This document shows positions 33,011-42,020 of a DNA stretch of 64,000 bases, in pieces. The stretch is from Dysosmobacter segnis (GTDB taxonomy: Bacteria > Bacillota > Clostridia > Oscillospirales > Oscillospiraceae), in contig NZ_JACOQI010000012.1 in assembly GCF_014297285.1 (NCBI RefSeq), positions 1 to 64,000 of the forward strand, read 5' to 3'. The translations under genes were made by a program, and so were the position numbers. Numbering within the stretch: the stretch's first letter is position 1; each line of letters begins with the position of its first letter. The notes under the pieces were generated by a model, which worked only from the letters and a program-made list of their open reading frames with translations, made no database searches and was not told the DNA's origin.

Positions 33011-33598
33011 CTATTTGCCCCACTTTTCGGCAACGACTTCCAATGCCTCTCTCATTCCTTCCGGTGAATCAAAGGGGTGAGTAAAGATGCTGATGGTAGT
33101 GCCTTTAACAGCGATGCACTCCAACCGTTCTGTGACCCACGCCTGATCCAAGCCGGGGATTTCTATGCGTGTGTAATCCTCGGTGGACTGGGCAAAGACA
33201 GAATCTATCATCAGAACTTCCACGAAACGGTCAACCATGTCTTCGTTTTTGAGAATGTACACATCCTGGTACAGCCATTCTTCGCTACTATAACTGCCGT
33301 TGATTACATCAACATATTCCTGCGTGTCCCAGTGATCTGCCAACATAGACTGATTTGCCTTGACCATACTTCCTTCACCATTGACAGAGTTCGTTGTGCG
33401 TTTACCCTCAATGTCAAGGTCAGAGAGTAAAATATAAGGACCGTCTGATACATCTGGCATAGTATATCGTTCGTCGTTTAGATAGTCGTACCCAACACAT
33501 CCAAGTATACAGATGAGCAACAGTAGGCTGATGATTCGTGGGATGATAATGAGCTTTCGACTGCGCGGCGCATGATCCAGAGAAATGCCTTTCTTCAT
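33011..33598 (-). CDS. Membrane-anchored unknown protein
   Basis: 195 aa, one membrane helix (IIPRIISLLLLICILGCVGYD) and an outer domain (YILLSDLDIEGKRTT ... THPFDSPEGMREALEVVAEKW). This combination commonly accompanies PadR-DUF2812 pairs. It begins six bases after the DUF2812 stop. Function unknown. Confidence 0.7.
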   Translation of the reverse strand: MKKGISLDHAPRSRKLIIIPRIISLLLLICILGCVGYDYLNDERYTMPDVSDGPYILLSDLDIEGKRTTNSVNGEGSMVKANQSMLADHWDTQEYVDVINGSYSSEEWLYQDVYILKNEDMVDRFVEVLMIDSVFAQSTEDYTRIEIPGLDQAWVTERLECIAVKGTTISIFTHPFDSPEGMREALEVVAEKWGK

Positions 33599-33604
33599 AC
33601 GCCG

Positions 33605-34171
33605 TTACAGGCGGCTGATGTAAATAAAACCCCATAGATCGCTGAACACGGCCCAGAGCAGGAACAGGCAGAAACCAATCACCCATGCGGTTTCTTCTAC
33701 CAATCCTCGGTACAACTGCGCTGCCCAACGGCCATTGAATAAACCGCCAACAAGCGCAGCCATAAAAGCATGGAATGCCAAAATGATGAACGGAGCCATC
33801 AGAGAAGAACGGTATTGTTTTCGCAACCCCTTTAAGGTTGCTGCCTGCTGTTCGGGTTCCAAATAGAACTCTGGGGCATCATTTCCTTCCGGTGCACGGA
33901 AAATGTGCAGGTATCCGCGGCTGATGACATACTCCCAACCGCAATCCTCGTAGACTGCAATCTGTTCTTCTGGCAGATGCCCGTCCTCTAAAGATTTCAG
34001 ATTTACAACCTCGACCCGGTATCGCATTTTCTTGGGTTCTGTTTTCTGGAAACGGCTCAAGGTTATGCCGCACTTGACAAGCTCCCAACCTTTCTCGGAC
34101 ATATCGGAATAATACTTTTCGGTTTCACCTATGGCGTAATTATTGGGATGAATACCATGTCTCCAGTTCAT
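33605..34171 (-). CDS. DUF2812 family membrane protein
   Basis: 188 aa. Residues 1-110 form the DUF2812 domain (EKYYSDMSEKGWELVKCGITLSRFQ, YEDCGWEYVISRGYLHIFRAP), followed by two membrane helices. DUF2812 proteins are encoded with PadR regulators across Firmicutes and may act as co-regulators at the membrane. Overlaps the PadR gene by 4 bases. Confidence 0.87.
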   Translation of the reverse strand: MNWRHGIHPNNYAIGETEKYYSDMSEKGWELVKCGITLSRFQKTEPKKMRYRVEVVNLKSLEDGHLPEEQIAVYEDCGWEYVISRGYLHIFRAPEGNDAPEFYLEPEQQAATLKGLRKQYRSSLMAPFIILAFHAFMAALVGGLFNGRWAAQLYRGLVEETAWVIGFCLFLLWAVFSDLWGFIYISRL

Positions 34172-34500
34172 TCCTCTACCTCCTCCAGAATTGCTCCATC
34201 GGTCACGAGCTGCTTTAAGCGTCTATACTCTAAATGAAGCGCGTTTTTTCCTTCTTCTGTGATAGCGTAATTCTTCCGGCGGCCTTCCTCGCTGGTTAGG
34301 GTGATAAGTCCTTCTTTATTCATGCGAGTGAGAACACCGTACAGTGTACCGGGACCCATTTCGATGCGGCCTCCGGAGAGTTCCTTGATGCGCTGCATCA
34401 TGCCGTACCCGTGTCCCGGTTTCATCAATGCCAGCAGAATGTAATAAGTGGCTTCAGTCATGGGCGCTTGTGCCGCCATTGTCCATTCCATCTTTCTCAA
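34168..34500 (-). CDS. PadR family transcriptional regulator
   Basis: 110 aa, winged helix: APMTEATYYILLALMKPGHGYGMMQRIKELS, MGPGTLYGVLTRMNKEGLITL, RRKNYAITEEGKNAL. The TTG at 34500 has GAGG 8 bases upstream; the ATG at 34491 is an alternative. Represses its own DUF2812 operon in relatives. A CGATATATCG palindrome lies just upstream. Confidence 0.88.
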   Translation of the reverse strand: MRKMEWTMAAQAPMTEATYYILLALMKPGHGYGMMQRIKELSGGRIEMGPGTLYGVLTRMNKEGLITLTSEEGRRKNYAITEEGKNALHLEYRRLKQLVTDGAILEEVEE

Positions 34501-34513
34501 CTATTATGCCTCG

Positions 34514-34523
34514 CGATATATCG
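34514..34523. promoter_or_regulatory. Palindrome upstream of padR
   Basis: CGATATATCG, a perfect 10-bp palindrome 14 bases upstream of the PadR start. PadR proteins bind short AT-rich palindromes, so this may be the operator. Confidence 0.4.
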
Positions 34524-34613
34524 AGCAACATAATAGTAGAATATTTGAAGCACTTCGTCAATGTGCCATCTGCTCCCCAATAGCATTTATTTGTAAAGAT
34601 AATATGAACTCCA

Positions 34614-34669
34614 TTGACTTTTTGCGTCTACTGCTGTAGACTATAATCAAGAAGTCTACATCGGTAGAC
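34614..34669 (+). promoter_or_regulatory. BlaI-type promoter with twin operators
   Basis: TTGACT (34614-34619) with a -10 at TAGACT/TATAAT (34637-34647). Two identical-arm dyads, GTCTAC-tgct-GTAGAC (34626-34641) in the spacer and GTCTAC-atcg-GTAGAC (34654-34669) after the -10. Layout of a BlaI/MecI-repressed promoter. Confidence 0.7.
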
Positions 34670-34683
34670 AAGGAGGTTGACTT

Positions 34684-35052
34684 ATGGATATTCCGAAGAT
34701 TCACGAGGGCGAATATCGTTTTTGTCTGATTATGTGGGAACATGAGCCGGTCACGGCTGCGGAGTTGGTAAAGCTGTGTCAGGAGCAGTTGGGTTGGAAA
34801 CGCACCACTACCTATACCGTTATCAAGCGTCTGGGAGAGAAAGGTGTTCTGCAGAACGATAACGGCACCATTACTTCTCTGGTTTCCAAGGACGCTGTGC
34901 AGGCATATGAAATTGGAGAACTGGTTGAAAAGACATTTGAAGGCTCACTGCCTGCTTTTGTCGCTGCTTTCACCAAGCATCAGAATATTTCTGAGGAGGA
35001 GCTTGATGAGGTACAGCGCATGATCGACCGCATCCGGAGAGGAGGCAAATAA
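34684..35052 (+). CDS. BlaI/MecI/CopY family repressor (system 1)
   Basis: 122 aa. Winged-helix repressor: IHEGEYRFCLIMWEHEPVTAAELVKLCQ, LGWKRTTTYTVIKRLGEKGVL, then a dimerisation helix. In this family the cognate M56 protease cleaves the repressor and releases the operon. AAGGAGG before the ATG. Its ORF abuts the M56 gene (one-base overlap). Two dyads upstream are the likely operators. Confidence 0.92.
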   Translation: MDIPKIHEGEYRFCLIMWEHEPVTAAELVKLCQEQLGWKRTTTYTVIKRLGEKGVLQNDNGTITSLVSKDAVQAYEIGELVEKTFEGSLPAFVAAFTKHQNISEEELDEVQRMIDRIRRGGK

Positions 35053-37526
35053 TGAACGACCTGTTTTTGAAAATTATAAACATGAGCATATCAGCAAGCT
35101 GGCTTGTCCTGGCTGTGCTGCTGCTCCGGTTTGTCTTGAAGAAAGCACCCAAGTGGGTCAATGTCCTGCTCTGGGGCATTGTGGCAGTGCGTCTGGCTTT
35201 TCCGTTCTCTATCGAGAGCGCTCTGAGTCTGATCCCCAGCGCAGAGACAGTTCCGATGGATATCGAAATGGCAGTACAGCCCACGATCAACAGCGGTGTT
35301 CCAGTGATCAATAGCATGGTCAACCCTATGCTGTCCTCGTTCGCTCCACCGCAGGATGTATTGACGAGCGCAAATCCGCTTCAGATCTGGATTCCGATTT
35401 TTAGCATTCTCTGGATTGCCGGTATCGCTGCGCTCCTCCTATATACCGTGGTCAGCTATTGGCGTCTGCGCCGCAAAGTCAGCGAGGCAGTCATCCTCCG
35501 AGACAACATCTTCCAGAGCGAGAATGTGGCTTCTCCCTTTGTGCTGGGCGTGTTCAGACCGAAGATCTATCTTCCCTACAATATGGGCGGACAGGATCTG
35601 AACCATGTGGTCGCACATGAGCAGGCACACATTCGTCGAAGAGACCACTGGTGGAAACTCCTCGGCTTCCTACTGCTGACGATCCATTGGTTCAATCCTC
35701 TGATGTGGCTGGCCTATGTGCTGCTGTGCCGGGACATTGAGCTGGCCTGTGATGAGAAGGTCATTAAGGTACTGGGCAACGAGCAGAGAGCCGACTATAC
35801 CCAGGCGCTTGTGGCCTGTAGTGTCAACCGCCGTGTGATCGCAGCCTGCCCTCTTGCCTTTGGTGAGGTCGGTGTAAAGGAGCGTGTGAAGTCTGTGATG
35901 AACTACAAGAAGCCTGCTTTCTGGGTCGTCGTTCTGGCAGTTATCGCCTGTGTGGTCGTTGCGGTGTGCTTCCTGACAAATCCGATGGGATTCCAATTCG
36001 ACGAAGCAACACACACCATCGTTTCCGCAAATCATTTCGATATGCGAAATACGGGTGATGCGGTTGCTGTTGAGATGAATTCAGCACAGATCAGCGAGTT
36101 GAGTTCTCGGCTGGCCGGGGTCAAGAACACGAAAAAGAGCGATGAATATGGCGGATTTACGCCGGGGTATCAAATCAGCGCGCTCTTGGAGGATGGCACA
36201 TATATCCGAATCAGCGGTTATTCTCTCTCCGACAATGATATGGTGGATATCGAGTGGAACGGAGAACGGTATGTTGTAGCGGATGGCGAATTCCAGGATT
36301 ACTTGAGTAGAATCTGCGTCGGAGGAGATGTTTCAGATGCCACCATCGAGGCGGGGCGCATAATCGGATACTCTGCACTCTACTCTGAAGAGTTAATTAA
36401 CGAAGCATTTAATGTGGCTGAGAGGGAGTTTTATCAAAGATTTGATAATTGCACTTTAACTGAGTTGCGCTACGATGAGGAAATCGAGAACCGTTATGCA
36501 GATATCCAAATGAACTGGTGGAATAATAACGGTCAAGAACTCATTACTGTGTATTCGACTTTTGAAACGAGCAAAGACAGCAGCGGTGCGTGCGTGTGGT
36601 ATCTGGTGCGAACGAAAGATAAAAAGTCCTGGGAATACGCAACTTGGGAGCATTTAGGCAAGAGCATTTCTCTTAATGATGTTATTATGCTTTCCCAGAA
36701 AGGCTACGAGCTAACATGGGCAGATTTTGAGCAGTTCAAGTATGTTGAAACCGGCTCCGGCCTGTATATCCGCGTCTATGAGATCAATGAAATGTATGAG
36801 CTTTGGATCGGCGGAAGCTGGATAGATGAAGACCCCATGTATATCTATCTGGCTTTGGCGGATGACCTCGATACACGCATCGACATTCGGGACGGCGGCG
36901 TGACGGAGTTCATTGGTGCGGATCATTCAGAAGTGTTGTTGGCGAAGGCGATCAATGAAGCAATCCTGGCAGAAAACAAGCCTTCCAAGCCGGATGGTCT
37001 GTATCATTGCGCCAGCTTTGTCTTGTTGGATCAACAGGAACTCAGTGGCACCCCCGCAGTTGGTTCCTCCGACCACATCAAGCTGGTCACTGTCTACGGA
37101 CTGGCGCTTCATCAGGGATTTGGTTATTCCGGTGGAAGCTTTCACGATGCTGCCGGCAGTCATATCGCTGTTGCCATCACCTTTGAAGTTGTAGATGGGA
37201 AATATGTTCTGAAGGAGTATTGGACACCGCGGGACGGCTCCTACTATGTTCAGGATATTCGGGATAAGTTCCCTGACGAAATTGAGGACGAAGCCCTGGA
37301 TACTCAGAAGTATATCCTCGCCCAGAAGCAGGAGTGCTACGATCAGGCCGTCCGTTACGGCGGAGTTGATACCTATTCTGCGGTGGAACATCTTTTTGAG
37401 GTAATTGAGTCCTCTCCGGCCACATCTTCCAGACCTGCCGACTACATTGACGCACACCCGATTGAGTATCGGGAGCTTACCTACTACGGAAGCTATACAT
37501 TGCAGTATGTATTCTCACAGTTTTAG
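35052..37526 (+). CDS. M56/BlaR1-type sensor protease (system 1), frameshifted near 3' end
   Basis: 824 aa as read. Membrane helices at 10-55 and 113-140 and about 297-315 bracket the zinc protease domain: SPFVLGVFRPKIYLP, HEQAHIRRRDHWW (HEXXH-like HEQAH, about 189-193), and CDEKVIKVLG. The long outer region carries at least two repeat-type domains. At 37521-37524 the frame ends in CAG TTT TAG, while the next frame continues LEGGQTGLRGHLM with the C-terminal family end. One missing T (4 instead of 5) explains this. Protease part intact. Confidence 0.88.
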   Translation: MNDLFLKIINMSISASWLVLAVLLLRFVLKKAPKWVNVLLWGIVAVRLAFPFSIESALSLIPSAETVPMDIEMAVQPTINSGVPVINSMVNPMLSSFAPPQDVLTSANPLQIWIPIFSILWIAGIAALLLYTVVSYWRLRRKVSEAVILRDNIFQSENVASPFVLGVFRPKIYLPYNMGGQDLNHVVAHEQAHIRRRDHWWKLLGFLLLTIHWFNPLMWLAYVLLCRDIELACDEKVIKVLGNEQRADYTQALVACSVNRRVIAACPLAFGEVGVKERVKSVMNYKKPAFWVVVLAVIACVVVAVCFLTNPMGFQFDEATHTIVSANHFDMRNTGDAVAVEMNSAQISELSSRLAGVKNTKKSDEYGGFTPGYQISALLEDGTYIRISGYSLSDNDMVDIEWNGERYVVADGEFQDYLSRICVGGDVSDATIEAGRIIGYSALYSEELINEAFNVAEREFYQRFDNCTLTELRYDEEIENRYADIQMNWWNNNGQELITVYSTFETSKDSSGACVWYLVRTKDKKSWEYATWEHLGKSISLNDVIMLSQKGYELTWADFEQFKYVETGSGLYIRVYEINEMYELWIGGSWIDEDPMYIYLALADDLDTRIDIRDGGVTEFIGADHSEVLLAKAINEAILAENKPSKPDGLYHCASFVLLDQQELSGTPAVGSSDHIKLVTVYGLALHQGFGYSGGSFHDAAGSHIAVAITFEVVDGKYVLKEYWTPRDGSYYVQDIRDKFPDEIEDEALDTQKYILAQKQECYDQAVRYGGVDTYSAVEHLFEVIESSPATSSRPADYIDAHPIEYRELTYYGSYTLQYVFSQF

Positions 37527-37741
37527 AGGGTGGTCAGACAGGACTGCGTGGACATCTGATGCGAAGCGTTCTCGATGATCTTGCGCCGGAAGCACAGCTC
37601 CGACTCTACGCTGAAACTGGCCAGGAATACTTCGATGAATGGAAAGCGGGTGCCATTCGGATCAGCGAACAGCACGATATGGAATGGATTAAAGAAAACC
37701 AGCCTGCAATCTGGCTTCTGCTCCAAATGATTGACGAGTAA
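37523..37741 (+). pseudogene. Displaced C-terminal segment of M56 protein
   Basis: 72 codons in the frame reached by adding one T at 37521-37524: EGGQTGLRGHLMRSVLDDLAPEAQ, TGQEYFDEWKAG, QHDMEWIKENQPAIWLLLQMIDE. I recognise this as the usual end of Clostridial M56/BlaR1-like proteins that carry the same outer domain. The ATG at 37559 has no ribosome site, so separate translation is unlikely. Confidence 0.72.
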
Positions 37742-37753
37742 GCAACCACATCA

Positions 37754-37785
37754 ACAGCGCAGCTTCCGGTCGGGAGCTGCGCTGT
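37754..37785 (+). terminator. Terminator of BlaI/M56 operon 1
   Basis: ACAGCGCAGCTTCC / GGGAGCTGCGCTGT, 14-bp stem with one wobble, followed by TCTTTT. Confidence 0.75.
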
Positions 37786-37801
37786 TCTTTTGGAATGGCA
37801 A

Positions 37802-37818
37802 TCTTCACAAATTCTTCA
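37802..37818 (+). promoter_or_regulatory. TCTTCA direct repeats before response regulator
   Basis: TCTTCA at 37802-37807 and 37813-37818, 11 bases apart, the spacing usual for OmpR-type response regulators. A T-rich -10-like TTATTATAA lies at about 37851-37859. Confidence 0.3.
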
Positions 37819-37882
37819 TCTTTCTACCACTACCATCTTAATGTAAAGATTGTTATTATAAAGCCATCAAAGGAGGGGTTCC

Positions 37883-38581
37883 ATGTACCACATTCTGATT
37901 TGCGATGACGAGCAGGATATCGTCAACGCATTGAAAATATATCTGATGAATCCGGACTTCAAACTGTTCGAGGCCAACACCGGAGTGCAGGCCCTTGAGG
38001 TTATGGAGCGGGAGGACATTCACCTGATTCTGCTTGATATCATGATGCCTGAAATGGACGGCATCTCCGCAATGGTAAAGATTCGGGAGAAGAGCAATGT
38101 CCCCATTATACTGCTGACGGCCAAAAGTGAGGATACCGACAAGATCCTCGGCCTGAACACCGGAGCGGACGATTACATCACAAAACCGTTTAATCCCGTA
38201 GAGGTGACGGCCCGTGTCCGTTCTCAACTGCGCCGCTATATGCAGTTGGGCAGCAGAGCTGCGGCTACGGCACGATATGTCATCGGCGGCGTGGAACTGG
38301 ATGACAGCTCCAAGGAAGTCACCTTGGACGGAGAACCCATTTCCTTGACGCCCATCGAATACGACATCCTCAAACTGCTCATGGAGAGTCCCGGCAAGGT
38401 GTATTCCCCCAAGGAGATCTATCGGCAGGTATGGAAAGAGGCTCCCCTGGGAAGCGACAATACCGTTGCCGTACATATCCGGCATCTCCGTGAAAAAATA
38501 GAGATCAACCCCGCAGACCCCCGATATCTGAAGGTGGTCTGGGGACAAGGGTATAAAATGGAGAAAGGAGCAAAACGATGA
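37883..38581 (+). CDS. OmpR/PhoB-family response regulator
   Basis: 232 aa. Receiver domain: ICDDEQDIV, LILLDIMMPEMDG with phospho-acceptor Asp at about 52, LLTAKSEDTDKILGLNTGADDYITKPF; winged-helix output domain: LTPIEYDILKLLMESPGKVYSPKEIYRQVW, NTVAVHIRHLREKIEINPADPRYLKVVWGQGYKM. AAAGGAGGGG before the ATG. Overlaps the kinase gene by 4 bases (ATGA). VanR-like group. Confidence 0.94.
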   Translation: MYHILICDDEQDIVNALKIYLMNPDFKLFEANTGVQALEVMEREDIHLILLDIMMPEMDGISAMVKIREKSNVPIILLTAKSEDTDKILGLNTGADDYITKPFNPVEVTARVRSQLRRYMQLGSRAAATARYVIGGVELDDSSKEVTLDGEPISLTPIEYDILKLLMESPGKVYSPKEIYRQVWKEAPLGSDNTVAVHIRHLREKIEINPADPRYLKVVWGQGYKMEKGAKR

Positions 38582-40659
38582 AGCCGTTCTTTAGGAAGAA
38601 AAACGCAGATCCCATCGTGGAGGAAATCGCGCAGACCGTACAGGATGCGCAGTATGAAGCGGTGACACCAGAACCGGAGAATGTTGCTCCAGTTAATAGA
38701 AAACTCCCGCTGACCCACCGTACATCAGCCAAGTTCGTAGCGTTCCTGCTGGTCATCATCATGGTGATTGTTGTTATCGGCTCTGCAGCTGGTGCGTTCA
38801 TCATGGTGGAAGAAGAACTCTATACGACATCTGAATGGGCTTACAAAAACGAAGCCATGAGAAATATTGCCGAAGGCGATATCCGGACGCTCATTCATTA
38901 TTTGACCAACGAGAATTTAGATGCTGGTGCTGATGATGCCATGCGCTATTTGTCAGATCGCAACATTGCATCTATTGAAATGGTTTTCTCAGAAGGTCCG
39001 CGAAATAACTGGGGGTATGATGGGGGCGTGAAGGAAAGCTCCACGGAGTACAGTGCGGTCTGGTATCATATGAAGGAGAAAGACGGCGTAGAAAACTGGT
39101 ACAGTCTGTATAGCAACTACGGATATGATGTGGAGCAGATCGGTACGGTGGAGGCAACGATTCGTCTTGCGGATGAATTGACCCAGCCTGATACTTATTA
39201 TTATGCCGACCTTTTGATCTCCTTGGCCTTTGCCATGCGTTTCTGGGTATATGCGATTGGCATCGGCGCTGCCATTCTTGCTATCGCTGCTTTCGTTTTC
39301 CTTATGTGCGCATCTGGTAAGAAAAATGGTCTGGCAACAGCGCAGCCGGGATGGGGTACGAAGATCCCCTTTGACCTGCTGACCGGGATGACTGCGCTTG
39401 CCGGGTTCCTGATAATACAGGTCATGGTGGAAGCAATCTACTATGCCTCAGACATCGAAGCAGCGTTAGCCGGCATCGCATTAGGTATCTCTCTAATGGC
39501 CATTTGTCTTGGCTGGTGCATGAGCTTTGCAACGCGGATCAAGCTGGGGTGCTGGTGGAAGAACACCATCATCTTCTATGCCCTTAAAATTGCACTGGTC
39601 GTGCTGCGTAAGATTTGGAGCGGCGTATGTGTGTGTTTCCGCGGTATGGTATCCCTTTGCAGAGGCATTCCTCTGGTTTGGAAGACCGCTCTTGGCCTGG
39701 CTGCAATCGCCTTGATCGAAGTCCTTGTCATTGCTGGGGCATACTGTGAGGAGGATGTTCTGCTGACCTTCTGGTTCGTGAAGCACCTTGTGCTTGTCCC
39801 GCTGGTTCTCTATGTGGCGTTGATGCTCCGAAAGCTCCAGGCAGGTGGCAAGGCTCTTGCCACCGGTGATCTTGGATATCAGGTGGACACCAAGAGAATG
39901 TTCTGGGATTTCAAGCGCCACGGCGAGAATCTGAACAGCATTGGCGTTGGCATGACAGCGGCGGTGGAACAACGTCTGAAAAGTGAACGCATGAAGACTG
40001 AGCTGATCACCAATGTTTCTCACGACATCAAGACTCCGCTGACTTCTATCATCAACTACGCGGATCTGATTGAAAAAGAGCAGTGCGACAACCCCACCAT
40101 TACAGAATATGCCGGTGTACTCCATCGTCAGTCCGACCGCCTGAAGCGGCTCATTGACGATCTCGTGGAGGCTTCTAAGGCGTCCACGGGTAATCTGGAG
40201 GTGCTGCTGGCTCCCTGTGAAGTTGGTGTGATGCTGACACAGACTGCCGGTGAGTATGAGCAGAAGCTTCAAGAGAAGGATTTGGTTCTGTTCACCAGCC
40301 AGCCGGAGCAGCCTATTAAAATTATGGCAGACGGTCGCCGCCTGTGGCGCGTGTTCGATAACCTGATGAACAATGTCTGCAAGTATGCCCAGCGCTCCAC
40401 CCGCGTTTATCTGACGCTGGAGGAGAAAAACGGAGAGGCAATCATCTCCTTTAAGAATATCTCCCGCGAACCCCTCAACCTGTCTACTGACGAGCTGCTG
40501 GAGCGCTTCGTTCAGGGCGACAACTCCAGAAAGAGCGAAGGCAACGGTCTGGGCCTGTCTATTGCAAAGAGCCTGACCGAACTGCAAAACGGCACCATGG
40601 AGCTGACTACTGACGGCGATCTGTTTAAGGTGGTTCTGCGGTTCCCGACCATCAGCTAA
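38578..40659 (+). CDS. Sensor histidine kinase
   Basis: 693 aa, unusually long N-terminal membrane part: an outer loop of about 135 residues after the first helix, then at least five further helices up to about 420. Cytoplasmic kinase: NVSHDIKTPLTSIINYADL (H box), MNNVCKYAQRSTRVY (N box), GNGLGLSIAKSLTEL (G box). Partner of the response regulator just upstream. The multi-helix input suggests sensing within the membrane or by the outer loop. Confidence 0.92.
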   Translation: MKPFFRKKNADPIVEEIAQTVQDAQYEAVTPEPENVAPVNRKLPLTHRTSAKFVAFLLVIIMVIVVIGSAAGAFIMVEEELYTTSEWAYKNEAMRNIAEGDIRTLIHYLTNENLDAGADDAMRYLSDRNIASIEMVFSEGPRNNWGYDGGVKESSTEYSAVWYHMKEKDGVENWYSLYSNYGYDVEQIGTVEATIRLADELTQPDTYYYADLLISLAFAMRFWVYAIGIGAAILAIAAFVFLMCASGKKNGLATAQPGWGTKIPFDLLTGMTALAGFLIIQVMVEAIYYASDIEAALAGIALGISLMAICLGWCMSFATRIKLGCWWKNTIIFYALKIALVVLRKIWSGVCVCFRGMVSLCRGIPLVWKTALGLAAIALIEVLVIAGAYCEEDVLLTFWFVKHLVLVPLVLYVALMLRKLQAGGKALATGDLGYQVDTKRMFWDFKRHGENLNSIGVGMTAAVEQRLKSERMKTELITNVSHDIKTPLTSIINYADLIEKEQCDNPTITEYAGVLHRQSDRLKRLIDDLVEASKASTGNLEVLLAPCEVGVMLTQTAGEYEQKLQEKDLVLFTSQPEQPIKIMADGRRLWRVFDNLMNNVCKYAQRSTRVYLTLEEKNGEAIISFKNISREPLNLSTDELLERFVQGDNSRKSEGNGLGLSIAKSLTELQNGTMELTTDGDLFKVVLRFPTIS

Positions 40660-40713
40660 AAAGAAGCAATCCACACCCGTGCGTTTCCAAAGAAAGAAGA
40701 TGTCCCAAAGCAA

Positions 40714-41514
40714 ATGTTAGCAACCTTTTTTGAATCTATTTCCTGGCCCATGGAGCCGCCACCGGCCTACGGTGCATTCCATATTCTGTTTACCCTGATT
40801 GGCTTTGCTGTCTGCGGTTTCTCGGCATGGAAGCTGCGGAATGTCAGCGACAAAACAGCATGTCATATCCTGTTTGCCTGCGGTTTGGTATTGACGCTGT
40901 CGGAAGTATTTAAGCAATTCTTCTGCTACTATGTGATCGCGGACGGCACCTATCACTGGGGCGAGTTCCCATTCCAGTTGTGCAGCATCCCAATGTATCT
41001 GTGCCTGATTGTTCCTTGGTTGAAGCTGGGAAAACTGCGTCGGGCATTGTATAGCTTCATGGTGCTGTATAATCTCTTGGGAGGAGCCATTGCCTTTACC
41101 GAGCCGTCCGGCCTGCTTCATGGCCACCTGTTCCTTACCGCCCACTCTTGCGTGTGGCACATGCTGTTGGTGTTTGTGGGACTGTTCCTCTGCGTGTCCA
41201 AGCGAGGCGGCAACCAGAAGAGCGACTATGCTTCTGCGACTTGGATCTTCACCCTTCTCTGCGGCGTGGCCTTTGCCCTGAACTGCATCGTGCAGTTTGG
41301 AATCGGCAGAGATATGAATATGTTCTTCGTTGGCCCTGGTAATTCTCCCATCATTGTGTTCAAACAGTTCTCCGAATGGTTCGGTTGGTATGTCAACACA
41401 CCCATTTACATATTCGCAGTATGTCTGGGAGCCTATCTGCTGTTCGTCTTGATCTACTGGCTGCATAACAAGGAACTGCCGAGCCGCAGGAAGCGACTGC
41501 AATCAAAGGTATGA
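40714..41514 (+). CDS. YwaF/TIGR02206-like integral membrane protein
   Basis: 266 aa, seven or eight membrane helices. Conserved-looking polar positions: GEFPFQLCSIPMYLC, AFTEPSGLLHGHLFLTAHSCVWHML, and FALNCIVQFGIGRDMNMFF. Matches the YwaF family by memory (function unknown). 54 bases after the kinase, possibly controlled by it. Confidence 0.8.
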   Translation: MLATFFESISWPMEPPPAYGAFHILFTLIGFAVCGFSAWKLRNVSDKTACHILFACGLVLTLSEVFKQFFCYYVIADGTYHWGEFPFQLCSIPMYLCLIVPWLKLGKLRRALYSFMVLYNLLGGAIAFTEPSGLLHGHLFLTAHSCVWHMLLVFVGLFLCVSKRGGNQKSDYASATWIFTLLCGVAFALNCIVQFGIGRDMNMFFVGPGNSPIIVFKQFSEWFGWYVNTPIYIFAVCLGAYLLFVLIYWLHNKELPSRRKRLQSKV

Positions 41515-41587
41515 GAAACAAGAAAGTGCGTCGGACAACCGGCGCACTTTCACTTTTGAAGCTTTTATGAACATTGGCTCTGCCATA

Positions 41588-41640
41588 TTGACTTTTCGTG
41601 TTACAAGCTGTAGTATATAAGTGGCGCTACAAGCTGTAAC
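41588..41640 (+). promoter_or_regulatory. BlaI-type promoter 2 with TACAAGCTGTA operators
   Basis: TTGACT (41588-41593), 17 bases, TAGTAT (41611-41616). TTACAAGCTGTAG lies in the spacer (41601-41613) and CTACAAGCTGTAA after the -10 (41628-41640): same architecture as promoter 1 but a different operator sequence. Confidence 0.7.
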
Positions 41641-41656
41641 ACGGAGGTGCGCTTTA

Positions 41657-42016
41657 ATGTCTGATTTGAAAATGGGAACTGCCGAGGCCCGGTTTGCCGA
41701 TATTATCTGGGAACGGGAGCCGATCACATCCGGTCAAATGGCCAAGATCGGCGCAGAAGAATTTAACTGGAAGAAAAGCACTTCTCACACTGTTTTGCGA
41801 CGCCTGTGTGAGCGTGGCTTGTTTAAGAATGAAGATGGCACTGTTACTTCGCTGATCTCACGGGAGGAATACTACGCCCGACATAGTGAGCAGTATGTGG
41901 AGGAAACCTTTGGTGGTTCTCTGCCTGCGTTCCTCGCTGCATTCGGGACACGGAAAAAACTCACTGACCAGGAGATCGACGAGCTGCAGAAGGTCATTGA
42001 TGGAATGAGGAGGTGA
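41657..42016 (+). CDS. BlaI/MecI/CopY family repressor (system 2)
   Basis: 119 aa. TAEARFADIIWEREPITSGQMAKIG, NWKKSTSHTVLRRLCERGLFKNEDG, then EETFGGSLPAFLAAFGTRKKLTDQEIDEL. ATG 41657 after GGAGGTG. Similar domain plan to the system 1 repressor but clearly divergent in the recognition helix, matching its different operators. Confidence 0.9.
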   Translation: MSDLKMGTAEARFADIIWEREPITSGQMAKIGAEEFNWKKSTSHTVLRRLCERGLFKNEDGTVTSLISREEYYARHSEQYVEETFGGSLPAFLAAFGTRKKLTDQEIDELQKVIDGMRR

Positions 42017-42020
42017 CCCT

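Noticed and set aside
37515..37530. Programmed -1 frameshift in the M56 gene
   Set aside because: The site CAG TTT TAG is not a classical X-XXY-YYZ heptamer and no pseudoknot is evident; a lost T in a short run is simpler.
39493..40713. 406-aa minus-strand ORF opposite the histidine kinase
   Set aside because: Shadow of the kinase reading frame.
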